Source: Agromyces intestinalis
Lineage (GTDB): Bacteria > Actinomycetota > Actinomycetes > Actinomycetales > Microbacteriaceae
Direction: 5' to 3'
NCBI RefSeq assembly: GCF_008365295.1
Contig: NZ_CP043505.1
Location: forward strand, 248,001-312,000
DNA length: 64,000 nucleotides
Shown here: positions 9,199 through 19,644 of the stretch, piece after piece
Numbering within the stretch: position 1 is the first letter of the stretch
Layout: each line of letters opens with the position of its first letter
The notes under the pieces: model-generated
Databases searched by the model: none
What the model was told of the DNA's origin: nothing
Seen by the model: the letters and a program-made list of their open reading frames with translations, nothing else
Translations under genes and position numbers: made by a program

Positions 9199-10248
9199 TC
9201 ACCCGACGACCGGGTTCATCGGCGCTGAGACGTCGTACCGGCTCGCGCCCGGCGATGCGGCCATGAGCGCCGCCAGTACATCGGCCTTCGTCGACGACTC
9301 GTCGGCGCCGCCCCACACCACAGATACCCCGCCGGCCAGTTCGAGCCGAACGTCGTCGGCGGTCTCGGCCGTGGCGCCCACGACCTGCGGGCGCACCGAG
9401 GCCGGCAGGCTGCGGATCACGGCCCCGGCGGCACGGAAGCCCTCGGAAGTCACCGCGCCGGCCTCGATGAGCGGCTGCCCCTCCGGTCGCTCGTCGACCT
9501 TCTCGATGACGACCCCCGCACCGTCGACGAGGGCGAGGCCGTTCGACGTCTCGACGACGCCGACCGGCGTGCGCTCGACGATGCGCAGCACGAGCGTGCC
9601 GGGCGGCACGGTCTCGGCGGCGTACGTCTCGATGAGCGGGAAGCCGCGTAGCGCCGCCTGCACGTCATCCGAGCCGACGAGCGCGAGCGGCGTGCCCAGC
9701 TGGTCGGCGAACGCGGCGACCACGTCTGCTTCGGGCGTGCGCACGAGCCCCTCGACGCGCACCTCGCGCAGCGCCATGATCGGCGAGTACGCCGCGGCGA
9801 CCGCTCCCCCGGCCACGAGCACCACCGAGCCGGCTGCGACCAGCCAGGCGATGCGACGCCGTCGTGCGCGCTGCGTGAAGCGCCGGATCTCCTGTTTCTC
9901 GTACCGTCGCCGCTCGCGAGCCGCCTTCGCCACCGCGCGGCGCGCCGCGCGCGCGTCTGCGGGCGGATCGGGCGCCGAGGCGGGCTTCGGTGCGGCGGGC
10001 TTCGGTACCGCGGGCTTCTCCGCCGAGGGCGGGGCGATCTGAGCGGTCTGGTCGGGCAGCACGATGGGCTCGGTGATCGCACGGTCGCGATCCGCAGCCG
10101 ACCGGCCACGATCTCCGCCCGCCCGGCCGCGGCCGGGTGCCGCGCCGGCGGCCGGCGGTTCGGCCCTGCCAGGACGCGCCGCCGTGGCATCCGCCGTCGT
10201 CGACGTGCGACGGACCGGCGGTCGATCGAATCCCTGCGGCCGCTTCAC
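9199..10248 (-). CDS. ftsQ: Cell division protein FtsQ (DivIB)
   Basis: FtsQ is a bitopic divisome protein that joins FtsL and its partners to the FtsI/FtsW synthase. The 349-residue chain has a long basic and Pro/Ala-rich cytoplasmic tail of about 130 residues, then one membrane span (about 133-154). Outside is a POTRA domain (about 159-228, ALREVRVEGLVRTPEADVVA) followed by the beta domain. The GTG at 10248 lies 13 nt after the murC stop, with GAGGG in that gap. The tail is longer than in rod-shaped model bacteria, as is common in actinobacteria. Confidence 0.94.
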   Translation of the reverse strand: MKRPQGFDRPPVRRTSTTADATAARPGRAEPPAAGAAPGRGRAGGDRGRSAADRDRAITEPIVLPDQTAQIAPPSAEKPAVPKPAAPKPASAPDPPADARAARRAVAKAARERRRYEKQEIRRFTQRARRRRIAWLVAAGSVVLVAGGAVAAAYSPIMALREVRVEGLVRTPEADVVAAFADQLGTPLALVGSDDVQAALRGFPLIETYAAETVPPGTLVLRIVERTPVGVVETSNGLALVDGAGVVIEKVDERPEGQPLIEAGAVTSEGFRAAGAVIRSLPASVRPQVVGATAETADDVRLELAGGVSVVWGGADESSTKADVLAALMAASPGASRYDVSAPMNPVVG

Positions 10249-10261
10249 CCGCGCCGGGCCC

Positions 10262-11665
10262 TCACCCGCGCTCCCGCTCGAGCGCCTCGAGCAGCTGCGG
10301 GACGATGCGGTACACGTCGCCGCAGCCGAGCGTGATCACGAAGTCCCCGTCACGGGCGATGCGAGCCGTGTGGTCGGCGGCCGCCTGCCAGTCCGCGATG
10401 AACGCCACCTTTCGGGCGTCGCCGAAACGCTCGCTGACCAGTTCGCCCGTCACCCCCGGCACCGGGTCCTCCCGCGCGCCGTAGACGTCGAGCACGACGG
10501 TCTCGTCGGCGTACTGCTCGAGCACCTCGGCGAACTCCTTCGCGAACGCCTGCGTGCGACTGTACGTGTGCGGCTGGTGCACCGCGATGATCCGGCCCTC
10601 GCCCACGACCGTGCGCGCGGCCGCGAGCGCCGCCGCGACCTCGGTCGGGTGGTGGGCGTAGTCGTCGTAGACGGCGACGCCGCCCACCGAGCCGTGCAGT
10701 TCGAAGCGGCGGCCGGTGCCGCCGAACCGCTCGATGCCCGCCAGCGACGCGGTCGGGTCTCCGCCCAGGCCCACGAGCACCGCGAACGCCCCCGCGGCGT
10801 TGATCGCGTTGTGGCGGCCGGGAACACGCAGGCGGGCCGAGTACGTCGCACCCCGGTAGTCGATCGAGAACGCCACCGGGCCGGTGGTCTCGATCGAGTG
10901 CACGCGCACCGTCGCGTCATCCGCCTCACCGAACGTGACCACATTCGGATGCGACAGCCGCTGCGAGACGCGCACCGCGCCCGCGTCGTCGGAGGAGATG
11001 ACGACCAACTCGCGCGCCCGGTCGGCGAAGTCGACGAACGCCTGCTCGAACGCGTCGCGCGACCCATAGTGGTCGAGGTGGTCGGGGTCGACGTTCGTGA
11101 TGAGCGCGACCGACGTGTCGTAGAGCAGGAACGAGCCGTCGGACTCGTCGGCCTCGACGACGAACAGCTCGCCATCGCCGGCCGCGCTCGACACGCCGAG
11201 GTCGGCGATGACCCCGCCGTTCACGAAGCTCGGGTCGGCGCCCTGGGCGAGCAGCGACGTGACGATCATGCCCGTCGAGGTCGTCTTGCCGTGCGCACCC
11301 GCCACCGACACCAGACGCCGACCGGCGATGAGCGCCGCCAGCGCCTGCGACCGATGCAGCACCGGCAGGCCGCGCCGCAGCGCCGCCTGGTACTCGGGAT
11401 TGTCCTGCCAGAGCGCCCCGGTGACGACGACCGTGTCGACGTCGTCGGCGAGGTTCGCGGCGTCGTGCCCGATGGCGACCTCGGCACCGAGTTCGCGCAG
11501 CGCCGCGATGTTCGCCGAGTCGCGCACGTCGGAGCCCGTCACCCGGTGGCCGTCGCCGAGCATCAGCCGAGCGATGCCGCTCATGCCCGAGCCGCCGATG
11601 CCGACGAAGTGCACGTTGCCGAGATCGGCGGGGATCACGGTGGTCGGGTCGGGCTTGATGGTCAC
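10262..11665 (-). CDS. murC: UDP-N-acetylmuramate--L-alanine ligase
   Basis: MurC adds L-alanine to UDP-MurNAc using ATP, the first peptide step of lipid II synthesis in the cytoplasm. The 467-residue protein opens with a Rossmann motif ([19 protein letters not shown]), then has the Mur-ligase ATP loop [14 protein letters not shown] and the conserved [11 protein letters not shown] of the C-terminal domain. The start is a GTG at 11665 with GGAGG ten bases upstream; the open frame runs further but is non-coding there. It is separated from murG by 61 nt containing a hairpin. Confidence 0.97.
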   Translation of the reverse strand: MTIKPDPTTVIPADLGNVHFVGIGGSGMSGIARLMLGDGHRVTGSDVRDSANIAALRELGAEVAIGHDAANLADDVDTVVVTGALWQDNPEYQAALRRGLPVLHRSQALAALIAGRRLVSVAGAHGKTTSTGMIVTSLLAQGADPSFVNGGVIADLGVSSAAGDGELFVVEADESDGSFLLYDTSVALITNVDPDHLDHYGSRDAFEQAFVDFADRARELVVISSDDAGAVRVSQRLSHPNVVTFGEADDATVRVHSIETTGPVAFSIDYRGATYSARLRVPGRHNAINAAGAFAVLVGLGGDPTASLAGIERFGGTGRRFELHGSVGGVAVYDDYAHHPTEVAAALAAARTVVGEGRIIAVHQPHTYSRTQAFAKEFAEVLEQYADETVVLDVYGAREDPVPGVTGELVSERFGDARKVAFIADWQAAADHTARIARDGDFVITLGCGDVYRIVPQLLEALERERG

Positions 11666-11696
11666 GGGGCGGGGTCCTCCTGGGGCGGGTGGCGAT

Positions 11697-11715
11697 CGGA
11701 TGCCCGAGGCATCCG
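11697..11715. repeat. Hairpin in the murG-murC gap built from GGATGCC
   Basis: CGGATGCC and GGCATCCG form a perfect 8-bp inverted repeat around a 3-base loop. It lies just after the murG TAA stop and before the murC ribosome site. No T-run follows, so it is more likely an mRNA processing or stability element than a terminator. The same heptamer is frequent across the window. Confidence 0.55.
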
Positions 11716-11726
11716 CTGATCCAACG

Positions 11727-12857
11727 TTACGCGTGTTCGGCGGGGCCGCCGGCTGCCCCGCCGCGCCCGGGCCGGGCCGTGCGGCCGGCCGCGAGCGCCT
11801 CGTCGACGAGCGCGATGAAGCGGTCGGTGCCGTCGCGGAAGCCCACGGCGGCCGCGGCCGCCGCCATGCTGCGCACGCGATCGCGATCGGACAGCAGCGG
11901 CACCAGCTCGGCCGCGACCCACTCGGGCGTGAAGGCCGCATCATCGACGAGGATGCCCCCGCCTGCGGCGACCACGCCGGCCGCGTTGAAGCGCTGCTCG
12001 CCGTTGCCGACCGGGTAGGGCACGTAGACCGCGGGGATGCCGAGTGCGGCGAGTTCCGAGACGGTCGCGGCGCCCGCACGCGAGACCGCGAGGTCGGCGA
12101 CCGCGAGCGCGAGGTCCATGCGGTCGGCGTACTCGAGCATGCGATAGCCGTCGAGCGCCGGATCGGCGACTTCGCTCTTCGCCCCCGTGAGGTGCAGCAC
12201 CTGCCAGCCCGTCGCGAGGATCGCGGCTGCGGCGTCGACCATCGTGCGATTGATCCGGCGTGCACCGAGCGACCCGCCTGTCGCGAGCAGCACGGGCCGG
12301 GCGGGGTCGAGCCCGAACGCGCCCAACGCCTCGGCCCGCACCGACTCCCGGTCGAGGGTCTCGATCTCGCGACGCAGCGGCATGCCGACCACGCGCGACC
12401 GCGGAAGCGGGGTGCCCTCGAACGCGACCCCGGTCGCCGCGGCAAACCGTGCGCCGAGCCGGTTCGCGAGGCCGGGCCGGGCGTTCGCCTCGTGGATCGC
12501 CACCGGAATGCCAGCGCGACGCGCGGCCAAGTATGCGGGCGTCGACACGTAGCCGCCGAAGCCGACGACCGCGTCGACATGCTCGCGCGCCAGGATCTCG
12601 CCGACCTCGCCGATCGAGCGCCGGAAGCGGGCCGGGAAGCGGGCGGCCGCCGCGTTCGGTCGACGCGGGAACGGCACCTTGTCGATGGTCAGCAGGTCGT
12701 AGCCGCGCGCGGGCACGAGTCGCGACTCGAGCCCTTCGCGCGTGCCGAGCACGAGCACCCGGGCCGACGGGTCGCGTTCGCGCAGCCGGTCGGCGACCGC
12801 GAGCAGCGGGTTCACGTGGCCGGCGGTGCCCCCGCCGGCCAGCAGGAATGTCGTCAT
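11727..12857 (-). CDS. murG: UDP-GlcNAc transferase making lipid II
   Basis: MurG is the membrane-associated GT-B glycosyltransferase that adds GlcNAc to lipid I on the inner face of the membrane. The 376-residue protein has the N-terminal glycine-rich loop [19 protein letters not shown], the second loop [12 protein letters not shown], and the donor-site region [24 protein letters not shown]. The ATG at 12857 overlaps the ftsW stop (ATGA), indicating translational coupling. The tail after about residue 355 is Gly/Ala/Pro-rich. Confidence 0.97.
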   Translation of the reverse strand: MTTFLLAGGGTAGHVNPLLAVADRLRERDPSARVLVLGTREGLESRLVPARGYDLLTIDKVPFPRRPNAAAARFPARFRRSIGEVGEILAREHVDAVVGFGGYVSTPAYLAARRAGIPVAIHEANARPGLANRLGARFAAATGVAFEGTPLPRSRVVGMPLRREIETLDRESVRAEALGAFGLDPARPVLLATGGSLGARRINRTMVDAAAAILATGWQVLHLTGAKSEVADPALDGYRMLEYADRMDLALAVADLAVSRAGAATVSELAALGIPAVYVPYPVGNGEQRFNAAGVVAAGGGILVDDAAFTPEWVAAELVPLLSDRDRVRSMAAAAAAVGFRDGTDRFIALVDEALAAGRTARPGRGGAAGGPAEHA

Positions 12858-14080
12858 CGCACGCCCGCCCGTCGGGCGACGGACAGCACGATGCCGATCG
12901 CGAACAGAGTGGTGAGCAGTGCCGTGCCGCCGGCGGACACCAGCGGGAGCGGCACGCCGAGCACGGGGAAGACCTTCAGCACGACACCGATGTTGACACA
13001 CGCCTGGCCGATGACCCACACCAGCACCGCCGCCGTCGCAGCCCGACCGAACGGCGTCGGGGCGTGCCGGAGCACTCGGGTGAACGCGATCGCGAGCAGC
13101 ACGAACATGCCGATCACCACGATCGCGCCGATGAGACCGAGCTCCTCCCCCACGATCGCGAAGATGAAGTCGTTGTCGGCGGCGGGCAGCCATGACCACT
13201 TCGCGGCCGAGTTGCCGAGCCCGACGCCGAAGATGCCGCCGTTCGCCAGCGCGAACATGCCGTGCTGCACCTGCCAGCAGTCGCCGGTGTCGATCGACGT
13301 GCACTGCTCCTGCAGGAACGACGTGATGCGGCGCATCCGGCTCTCGCTCGACACGGCGACCAGCCCGAACACGACGGCTCCGAGCACCACCGGCACGAGC
13401 AGCAACCGCAGCTTCACGCCGATCAGGAACAGCGCGCCGAGCAGCATGCCGCCCATGATCATGACCGTGCCGAGGTCGCCGCCGAGCAGCACCAATCCGA
13501 TCGCACCGCCTCCGACGATGAGGATGGGCAGGATGCCGTGCGTGAAGTCGCCGAGCTGCTGCTGCTTCTTCGTCACGATCATGCCGAGCCACATCACCAG
13601 CGACACCTTGATCGCCTCCGACGGCTGGAACTGCACCGATCCGATCGCGAGCCAGTTCGTGTTGCCGCCGTCCTCGACGCCGAGGTCGGTCGCGACCACG
13701 AGCAACTGCAACGCGCACGAGAGCGCGAGCGCCGGCCAGGCGAGCCGCATCCACCAGTGCTCGGGCACCCGGCTCGCCAGCAGCATGAGGGGCACCCCGA
13801 TGAGCGCGAACATGCCCTGCCGGCTCGCCTGCACGAGGAATCCGCCGTCTTCGATCTGGGACTCGACGAGCGAGCTCGAGACGACCATCACGAATCCGAA
13901 GACGGTCAGGAAGATCGTGGTACCGAGCAGCAGGAAGTAGTCGGCCGACTCGACCGGGAACAGACGCGCGATGCGGATCCGTGCGGCCGCGGCCGCGCCG
14001 TCGCGCTCAGGCGGGGTCGCCCGGCGCGCCGTCTTCGTCCGCTCGGACTTCGGTCGCGCCGTTCTGGGCGGTGTCGCCAT
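12854..14080 (-). CDS. ftsW: Septal peptidoglycan glycosyltransferase FtsW
   Basis: FtsW is the SEDS-family glycan polymerase that works with the FtsI transpeptidase. The 408-residue protein has about ten membrane segments, with SEDS motifs including NTNWLAIGSVQFQPSEAIK and GEELGLIGA near the extracellular acidic loop. The ATG at 14080 has GGGAGG eight bases upstream; the GTG at 14089 lies directly against that site and is less likely. This puts the first 74 nt of ftsW inside the 3' end of murD. No later in-frame start exists before the first membrane span, so the overlap is real. Confidence 0.96.
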   Translation of the reverse strand: MATPPRTARPKSERTKTARRATPPERDGAAAAARIRIARLFPVESADYFLLLGTTIFLTVFGFVMVVSSSLVESQIEDGGFLVQASRQGMFALIGVPLMLLASRVPEHWWMRLAWPALALSCALQLLVVATDLGVEDGGNTNWLAIGSVQFQPSEAIKVSLVMWLGMIVTKKQQQLGDFTHGILPILIVGGGAIGLVLLGGDLGTVMIMGGMLLGALFLIGVKLRLLLVPVVLGAVVFGLVAVSSESRMRRITSFLQEQCTSIDTGDCWQVQHGMFALANGGIFGVGLGNSAAKWSWLPAADNDFIFAIVGEELGLIGAIVVIGMFVLLAIAFTRVLRHAPTPFGRAATAAVLVWVIGQACVNIGVVLKVFPVLGVPLPLVSAGGTALLTTLFAIGIVLSVARRAGVR

Positions 14081-15581
14081 CCGCCTCACCTCCCAGCATC
14101 GCTCGAACCGCCGTGTGGAACCGTCGACCGCGGTCGGCGTAGTCGGCGAACTGGTCCATGGATGCCGCGGCCGGCGCGAGGAGCACGGTGTCGCCCTCCT
14201 CGGCGACAGCCGCCGCCAGTGCCACCGCCTCGGGCATCACAGCATCAGTGTCGGTCGCCGTCACCTCGAAGACGGGGAGATCGCGCGCGTGTCGGGCGAA
14301 GGCCGCCACGAGCGCGGCGCGATCGCGGCCGATCACGATCGCCGCGCGCAGACGCTCGACGTGCGCGGCGACGAGCGCGTCGGCGTCGACACCCTTGAGC
14401 AGTCCGCCGACGATCCACACGACCTGACCGAACGCGCGCAGCGACGCCTCGGCCGCGTGCGGATTCGTCGCCTTCGAGTCGTCGATCCACCGGATGCCGC
14501 CGGCCTGCGCGACGGTCTCGATCCGGTGGGCGTCGAGGCGGAACTCCGCCAGCGCGTCGTGGATGACCCCGACGGGCACGCCCGCGGCACGCGCGAGGGC
14601 ACTGGCCGCGAGGATGTTCTGCACGACATGCGGGGCGTCGAGGCCGCGCGGGGCGAGTTCGTCGAGCGTCGTGATTTCGAGGGCGGCCGTCGCCCGCTCG
14701 TCGAGGAAGGCGCGGTCGCAGAGGATCCCCTCGACGACGCCGAAGTCGCTCGGGCCAGGAGTGTCGAGCCCGAAGCCGATCGCTCGCGCGCCCTCCTCGA
14801 CCTCGGCCTCCTCGACCATCCGGCGGGTCGCCTCGTCCGCGCGGTTGTACACGCAGGCGACCTTCGTATTCTCGTAGACCTTGGCCTTGGCGGCAGCGTA
14901 CGCGGCGAAGGAGCCGTGCCAGTCGAGATGGTCGTCGGCGAGGTTCAGGCACACGCTCGCGAGCGGATGGATCGCTCCGGGCCCGCTGGTCGGCAGGTGA
15001 TGGAGCTGGTAGCTCGAGAGCTCGACCACGAACACGTCGAACCCGCCCGGGTCGCGCACCGCGTCGAGCACGGGCACGCCGATGTTGCCGCAGGGTGCGG
15101 CGCGCAGTCCGTTCGCGGCGATGAACGTCGCGGCGAGCTGCACCGTCGTCGTCTTGCCGTTCGTGCCGGTGACGAGGATCCACTCGGCCGCACCCGAGAC
15201 CTTGTCGCGCACCCGCCACGCCAGCTCGATATCGCCCCACACGGCGACGCCCTCGGCACCCGCCCACTCGAGCACGGGGTGGTCGGGGTGGAATCCGGGA
15301 GAGGCGACCACGAGATCAGGACCGAATGCCGCCAGCTCGGCCGGAACCCCGTCGAGCGGGTCGACGACGAGTCGCGCGCCGATCACGTCGAGGATGCGCG
15401 AACGATCGTCGTCGGGTGCGGGCGCGAGCACCAGCACTTCGGCGCCGAGCTCGGTGAGCGTGTCGGCGACGGCGAACCCGGTGACCCCGAGACCGAGCAC
15501 CGAGACCTTCAGCCCGGCCCAGTCGGCGTGCCAGCTCGTCAACGAGTCGAGACGCGAGGCTGCGGCATCCGATGCCGTCAT
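14007..15581 (-). CDS. murD: UDP-N-acetylmuramoyl-L-alanine--D-glutamate ligase
   Basis: MurD adds D-glutamate to UDP-MurNAc-L-Ala. The 524-residue protein has the N-terminal Rossmann part ([17 protein letters not shown]), the ATP loop [13 protein letters not shown], the SSYQL segment, and the C-terminal [13 protein letters not shown] motif. It is longer than many MurD proteins because of a polar C-terminal tail of about 30 residues, which is the part overlapped by ftsW. The ATG start overlaps the mraY stop by 4 nt. Confidence 0.97.
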   Translation of the reverse strand: MTASDAAASRLDSLTSWHADWAGLKVSVLGLGVTGFAVADTLTELGAEVLVLAPAPDDDRSRILDVIGARLVVDPLDGVPAELAAFGPDLVVASPGFHPDHPVLEWAGAEGVAVWGDIELAWRVRDKVSGAAEWILVTGTNGKTTTVQLAATFIAANGLRAAPCGNIGVPVLDAVRDPGGFDVFVVELSSYQLHHLPTSGPGAIHPLASVCLNLADDHLDWHGSFAAYAAAKAKVYENTKVACVYNRADEATRRMVEEAEVEEGARAIGFGLDTPGPSDFGVVEGILCDRAFLDERATAALEITTLDELAPRGLDAPHVVQNILAASALARAAGVPVGVIHDALAEFRLDAHRIETVAQAGGIRWIDDSKATNPHAAEASLRAFGQVVWIVGGLLKGVDADALVAAHVERLRAAIVIGRDRAALVAAFARHARDLPVFEVTATDTDAVMPEAVALAAAVAEEGDTVLLAPAAASMDQFADYADRGRRFHTAVRAMLGGEADGDTAQNGATEVRADEDGAPGDPA

Positions 15582-16675
15582 CGCTGGAGCCACTCGAAGT
15601 AGAACGCACCGACGCCCGCGGCCGCGAGCAGGCCCGCGATGATCCAGAAGCGCACCACGATCGTGACCTCGGCCCACCCCTTCAGCTCGAAGTGATGGTG
15701 GATCGGACTCATGAGGAAGATCCGTTTGCCGCCGGTGAGCTTGAAGTACACGCGCTGCACGATCACCGACCCCGTCTCGATGACGAACAGGCCGCCGATC
15801 AGAATCAGCAGCAGCTCGGTGCGGGTGAAGATCGCGAGCGCGACGAGCGCACCGCCGAGCGCGAGCGAGCCCGTGTCGCCCATGTAGATATGGGCGGGGT
15901 TGGTGTTCCACCACAGGAACCCGACCAGGCCGCCGATGATCGCGGTCGCGATGATCGCAAGGTCGAGGGGATCGCGCACGTCGTAGCAGCGGTACTCATC
16001 GGACGGGTTGAGGTTCTCGCCGAAGCACGACTGATTGAACTGCCAGAAGCCGATGATGACGAACGAGCCGATCGCGAGGATCGACGCGCCCGATGCCAGC
16101 CCGTCGAGCCCGTCGGTGACATTGACGCCGTTCGAGCCGGCCGTGGCCAGCAGGCAGATCCACACCACGTAGAGGATGATGCCGACGACCGAGCCGAACA
16201 CCATGAAATCCAGCGGCAGATCGCGGATGAATGAGATCTTCGTCGTCGCCGGCGTCGCGCCGCCCTCGTTCGGGAACTGCAGCGCGAGCAGCGCGAAGAC
16301 ACCCGCGATCAGAACCTGCCCCGCGATCTTCGCCCAGCCGCCGAGGCCGAGGCTCTGCTTCTTGCGGGTCTTCAGGAAATCGTCGACGAAGCCGACGATG
16401 CCGAGGCCCACCATCATGAACAGCACGAGCAGGCCCGACGCGGTCGGCGGCTCGTTCGAGATCAGCAACGTCGCCGTGAAGTATCCGAACAGCGTGCCCA
16501 GGATGAAGATGATGCCGCCCATGGTGGGCGTGCCGCGCTTGACATGGTGGCTCTGCGGGCCGTCGTCGCGGATGAACTGCCCCCACCCGAGCTTCGTGAA
16601 GAGCCGGATGAACAGCGGAGTCAGGAAGAGCGTGAAGGCGAGCGACAACGCTCCGGCGCTCAGCAGTGCCCTCAT
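15578..16675 (-). CDS. mraY: Phospho-MurNAc-pentapeptide transferase (lipid I synthase)
   Basis: MraY is an integral membrane enzyme that transfers phospho-MurNAc-pentapeptide to undecaprenyl phosphate. The 365-residue protein has about ten membrane segments. Family motifs include [11 protein letters not shown], the aspartates of [32 protein letters not shown] and the histidine cluster SPIHHHFE. A cysteine-containing loop (about 215-240) is longer than in E. coli. The ATG at 16675 overlaps the murF stop; another ATG at 16684 is too close to the GGGAG site. Confidence 0.97.
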   Translation of the reverse strand: MRALLSAGALSLAFTLFLTPLFIRLFTKLGWGQFIRDDGPQSHHVKRGTPTMGGIIFILGTLFGYFTATLLISNEPPTASGLLVLFMMVGLGIVGFVDDFLKTRKKQSLGLGGWAKIAGQVLIAGVFALLALQFPNEGGATPATTKISFIRDLPLDFMVFGSVVGIILYVVWICLLATAGSNGVNVTDGLDGLASGASILAIGSFVIIGFWQFNQSCFGENLNPSDEYRCYDVRDPLDLAIIATAIIGGLVGFLWWNTNPAHIYMGDTGSLALGGALVALAIFTRTELLLILIGGLFVIETGSVIVQRVYFKLTGGKRIFLMSPIHHHFELKGWAEVTIVVRFWIIAGLLAAAGVGAFYFEWLQR

Positions 16676-18081
16676 GCGAACCATTCTCCCAATCGTTCGG
16701 CCAGAAAACGCAGACCCGCCGCGTTCGACGATTTCACCAGCACGGTGTCGCCGGGGCGCACCTTGGACACGACGAGGTCGTACGCCTCGTCGGCGGACTC
16801 GACGTAGGCGGACTCGCCGTCCCATGAGCCCTCGTTGATCGCCGAGATGTGCAGGCGCCTCGCGCCCTGGCCGACCACCACGAGCTGCGAGATGCCGAGC
16901 CGCACGGCGAGCAGCCCGATACGGTCGTGCTCCTCACCCGAGAACTCGCCGAGCTCGCTCATCTCGCCGAGCACCGCGAAGGTGCGCGCCTCGGGGCGGC
17001 GCACCTGTGCGAGCGTCTTCAGCGCGGCCGCCATCGAGTCGGGGCTCGCATTGTAGGCGTCGTTGATGATGGTGATGTCGTCGCGCCCGCCCAGCACCTC
17101 CATGCGGCCGTGCTCGGCGAGCGTCACCGTCTCGAGGGCTGCGGCGATGTGGTCGAGGCTCACGCCGAGTTGCAGGGCGGCGGCGGACGCAGCCAGCGCG
17201 TTCGCGACATGATGCTCGCCCAGCACGCCGAAGCGCACCCGAGCGGATGCCTCGCCCGCCGCGATGGTGAACTCGGTGCCGCGCGCGTGCACGACCAGGT
17301 CGGTCGCACGCACATCGGCATCGTCGCCGAGGCCGAAGAAGACGACGCGTGCGGCCGTGAGCGCCGCCATCGGCGCCACCCGCGGGTCGTCGGCGTTCAG
17401 CACCGCGACATCGGTCGGCAGCAGGTCGGTGACCATCTCGCTCTTGGCACGGACGGTCTGCTCGATGCCGCCGAACTCGCCGGCGTGCGCGAGGCCGACC
17501 TTCAGCACGATGCCGACGTCGGGTCGGGCCATCCGCACCAGGCGGGCGATCTCACCGACGCCCGAGGCGCCCATCTCCGCGACCAGGAACTCGGTTTCCT
17601 CGGTCACCTCGAGCATCGTGATCGGGCCGCCGACCTCATTGTTGAAGCTCTTGCGCGACGCGACCGTCGGCCCTTCGGCCTCGAGGATGGTGCGCAGCAG
17701 GTTCTTCGTGGTCGTCTTACCGTTCGAGCCGGTGACGCCCACCACGCGCATGCGGCCGAGCGCCCGCACCCGTCGCACGACCTCGGTCGCGAGCGCGCCG
17801 AGCGCATCGACGGTGTCGGCGACCACGACCTGCGCGACGGGCAGGTCGAGCGCATGCTCGACCACGAGCAGCGCTGCGCCGCGCTCGACGGCGGCCGGTG
17901 CGAACCGGTGGCCGTCGTCGAACTCGCCCCGCTTGGCGAAGAACAACCCGCCCGGCTCGACCTCCCGGGAGTCGGTCGTGACCGCGCCGCCGACCGACGT
18001 CTCGGGCGCAGCATCCGAACCGTCGAGGTGCAGTGCGCCGCCGACGGCGTCGGCGATCTCGGCGAGCGTGAGCGCGATCAT
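16672..18081 (-). CDS. murF: UDP-MurNAc-tripeptide--D-Ala-D-Ala ligase
   Basis: MurF attaches D-Ala-D-Ala to complete the UDP-MurNAc-pentapeptide. The 469-residue protein shows the MurF N-terminal [17 protein letters not shown], the ATP loop [14 protein letters not shown], and the C-terminal [12 protein letters not shown] followed by VLGEMSELG. Start and stop codons overlap with murE before it and mraY after it (ATGA in both cases), so the three are translated as a coupled set. Confidence 0.97.
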   Translation of the reverse strand: MIALTLAEIADAVGGALHLDGSDAAPETSVGGAVTTDSREVEPGGLFFAKRGEFDDGHRFAPAAVERGAALLVVEHALDLPVAQVVVADTVDALGALATEVVRRVRALGRMRVVGVTGSNGKTTTKNLLRTILEAEGPTVASRKSFNNEVGGPITMLEVTEETEFLVAEMGASGVGEIARLVRMARPDVGIVLKVGLAHAGEFGGIEQTVRAKSEMVTDLLPTDVAVLNADDPRVAPMAALTAARVVFFGLGDDADVRATDLVVHARGTEFTIAAGEASARVRFGVLGEHHVANALAASAAALQLGVSLDHIAAALETVTLAEHGRMEVLGGRDDITIINDAYNASPDSMAAALKTLAQVRRPEARTFAVLGEMSELGEFSGEEHDRIGLLAVRLGISQLVVVGQGARRLHISAINEGSWDGESAYVESADEAYDLVVSKVRPGDTVLVKSSNAAGLRFLAERLGEWFA

Positions 18082-19631
18082 GCCGGCCACCCCGCGTCGC
18101 GCAGGGCCTGCCGGGCGTCGTCGCGCGCCGAATAGGGGAGCTTCACGCCGTTCACCTCGTGGTAGTCCTCGTGGCCGGGGCCGGCGTACAGGATCACGTC
18201 GCCCTGGCCGGCGAGCGAGATCGCACGGCGCAGCGCCTCGCGGGGGTCGGGCACCTCGTGCAGCTCGCGGTCGGGCGCCGCGGCACGGGCGCCGGCGATC
18301 AGTTGCGCACGAATCGCGGCGGGGTCTTCGGTGCGGGGATGGAAGTCGGTGACGACCACGATGTCGGCGCCGCGCGCGGCGATCGCGCCCATCTCGGCGC
18401 GCTTGGTGGTGTCGCGGTCGCCATCGGCGCCGAACAGCATGATCACCCGCCCGGGCACGAGCGGGCGGAGCGCACGCAGCGTCTGCAGGAAGGCGTCGGG
18501 CGTGTGCCCGTAATCGATGAAGACGAGCGGGCCACGGTCGCCCGACACGCGCTCGACACGGCCCGGGATGTACGCCGGGATGCCGTCGTCGCGCTCGACG
18601 GCCTGTGCGATGCGGTCGAGGTCGATGCCGCCCTCGACGAGCATCGCGATCGCGAGCGCCGCGTTCGCGGCCATGTACCAGCCGATGAGCGGCACGCTCG
18701 TGGTGAGCGCGCGGCCGTCGGGCGCGTCGACGCGGAACGTGGTCGCCGCAGCCGTCTCGTCGATGACCGTGACCCGCCAGTCGGCCTCGACGTCGGGCAG
18801 CGTCGTCAGCGTCGTGACGGGGATCCGCGATTCGCCGACGAGCCGCCGCCCCCACTCGGAGTCGACCGTGACGACGCCCCGGCGCGCCCGCTCGGGGGTG
18901 AACAGCTCGCGCTTGGCCTCGTAGTACTCCTCCATCGAGGAGTAATCGTCGAGATGGTCGTGCGTCAAGTTGGTGAACCCGGCGACGTCGAACACGAGCC
19001 CGTCGACGCGGTGACGCGTGAGCGCCTGGGCAGACACCTCGACGCCGAAGCCCCGCACGTCGACCTCGGCGGCCCGCGCCAGCAGGGCGTGCAGCTCGCT
19101 CGCCTCGGGAGTCGTGAGGCCGCTCGTGACGGCCTCATCGCCGATGCGGCGCTCGGCGGTCGACGTGAGTCCCGCACCGAGGCCGAGCTGGCGCAGCAGG
19201 CCGTAGATCAGGTATACGACGCTCGTCTTGCCGTTCGTGCCGGTCACCGCGTACAGGGTCGCGGACTGCTCGTCGGTGCGGTGGATCCACGCGGCGACCG
19301 CGCCGAGGGCGGCCCGCGCGTCGGGCGTGACGAGCACCGGCAGCTCGGGCGCTGCGGCCGCGGCTCGTGCGGCGCCGTCGGAGTCGGTGAGGATCGCGAC
19401 CGCACCGTTCTCGGCCGCGGCCGCGGCGAAGTCGGCACCGTGGGCGTGCCGGCCCGGTACGCCGACGTAGAGGTCGCCGCCCTGCACCTGCCCCGACGCC
19501 AATGCGGCGCCGGTCACCTCGAGGTCGGCGATCTCGCCGCGCACCTCGAGACCGAACGCCTCCGCGAGACCGCGGAGCGAACGTGGGCTCGGGTGCTGCG
19601 GCCGGAGTGCCGACGGTGGCGATCCGGTCAC
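18078..19631 (-). CDS. murE: UDP-MurNAc-dipeptide ligase MurE, divergent substrate site
   Basis: MurE adds the third amino acid of the stem peptide. The 517-residue chain has the Mur-ligase ATP loop [13 protein letters not shown] (about 129-141) and the carbamylated-lysine region YYEAKRELF (about 236-244). Several usually fixed motifs differ: the diamino-acid motif normally DNPR reads DFHPR (429-433), SSHAL reads SAQAL, YAHTPD reads YGHTPD, and GGDRD reads DGDRD. This points to a third-position residue other than meso-diaminopimelate. Diaminobutyrate, lysine or ornithine, as in the type B walls of Microbacteriaceae, are candidates; this is inference. The start is a GTG, 13 nt after the ftsI stop. 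Confidence 0.95.
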   Translation of the reverse strand: MTGSPPSALRPQHPSPRSLRGLAEAFGLEVRGEIADLEVTGAALASGQVQGGDLYVGVPGRHAHGADFAAAAAENGAVAILTDSDGAARAAAAAPELPVLVTPDARAALGAVAAWIHRTDEQSATLYAVTGTNGKTSVVYLIYGLLRQLGLGAGLTSTAERRIGDEAVTSGLTTPEASELHALLARAAEVDVRGFGVEVSAQALTRHRVDGLVFDVAGFTNLTHDHLDDYSSMEEYYEAKRELFTPERARRGVVTVDSEWGRRLVGESRIPVTTLTTLPDVEADWRVTVIDETAAATTFRVDAPDGRALTTSVPLIGWYMAANAALAIAMLVEGGIDLDRIAQAVERDDGIPAYIPGRVERVSGDRGPLVFIDYGHTPDAFLQTLRALRPLVPGRVIMLFGADGDRDTTKRAEMGAIAARGADIVVVTDFHPRTEDPAAIRAQLIAGARAAAPDRELHEVPDPREALRRAISLAGQGDVILYAGPGHEDYHEVNGVKLPYSARDDARQALRDAGWPA

Positions 19632-19644
19632 GAACCCAACTTTC

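Noticed and set aside
11666..12580. Apparent fusion or frameshift joining murC to upstream sequence
   Set aside because: The murC frame is merely open through murG; murG is intact in its own frame and murC has its own ribosome site.
15582..15914. Longer murD N-terminus
   Set aside because: The extra residues are an out-of-frame reading of mraY; the ATGA overlap start fits the family.
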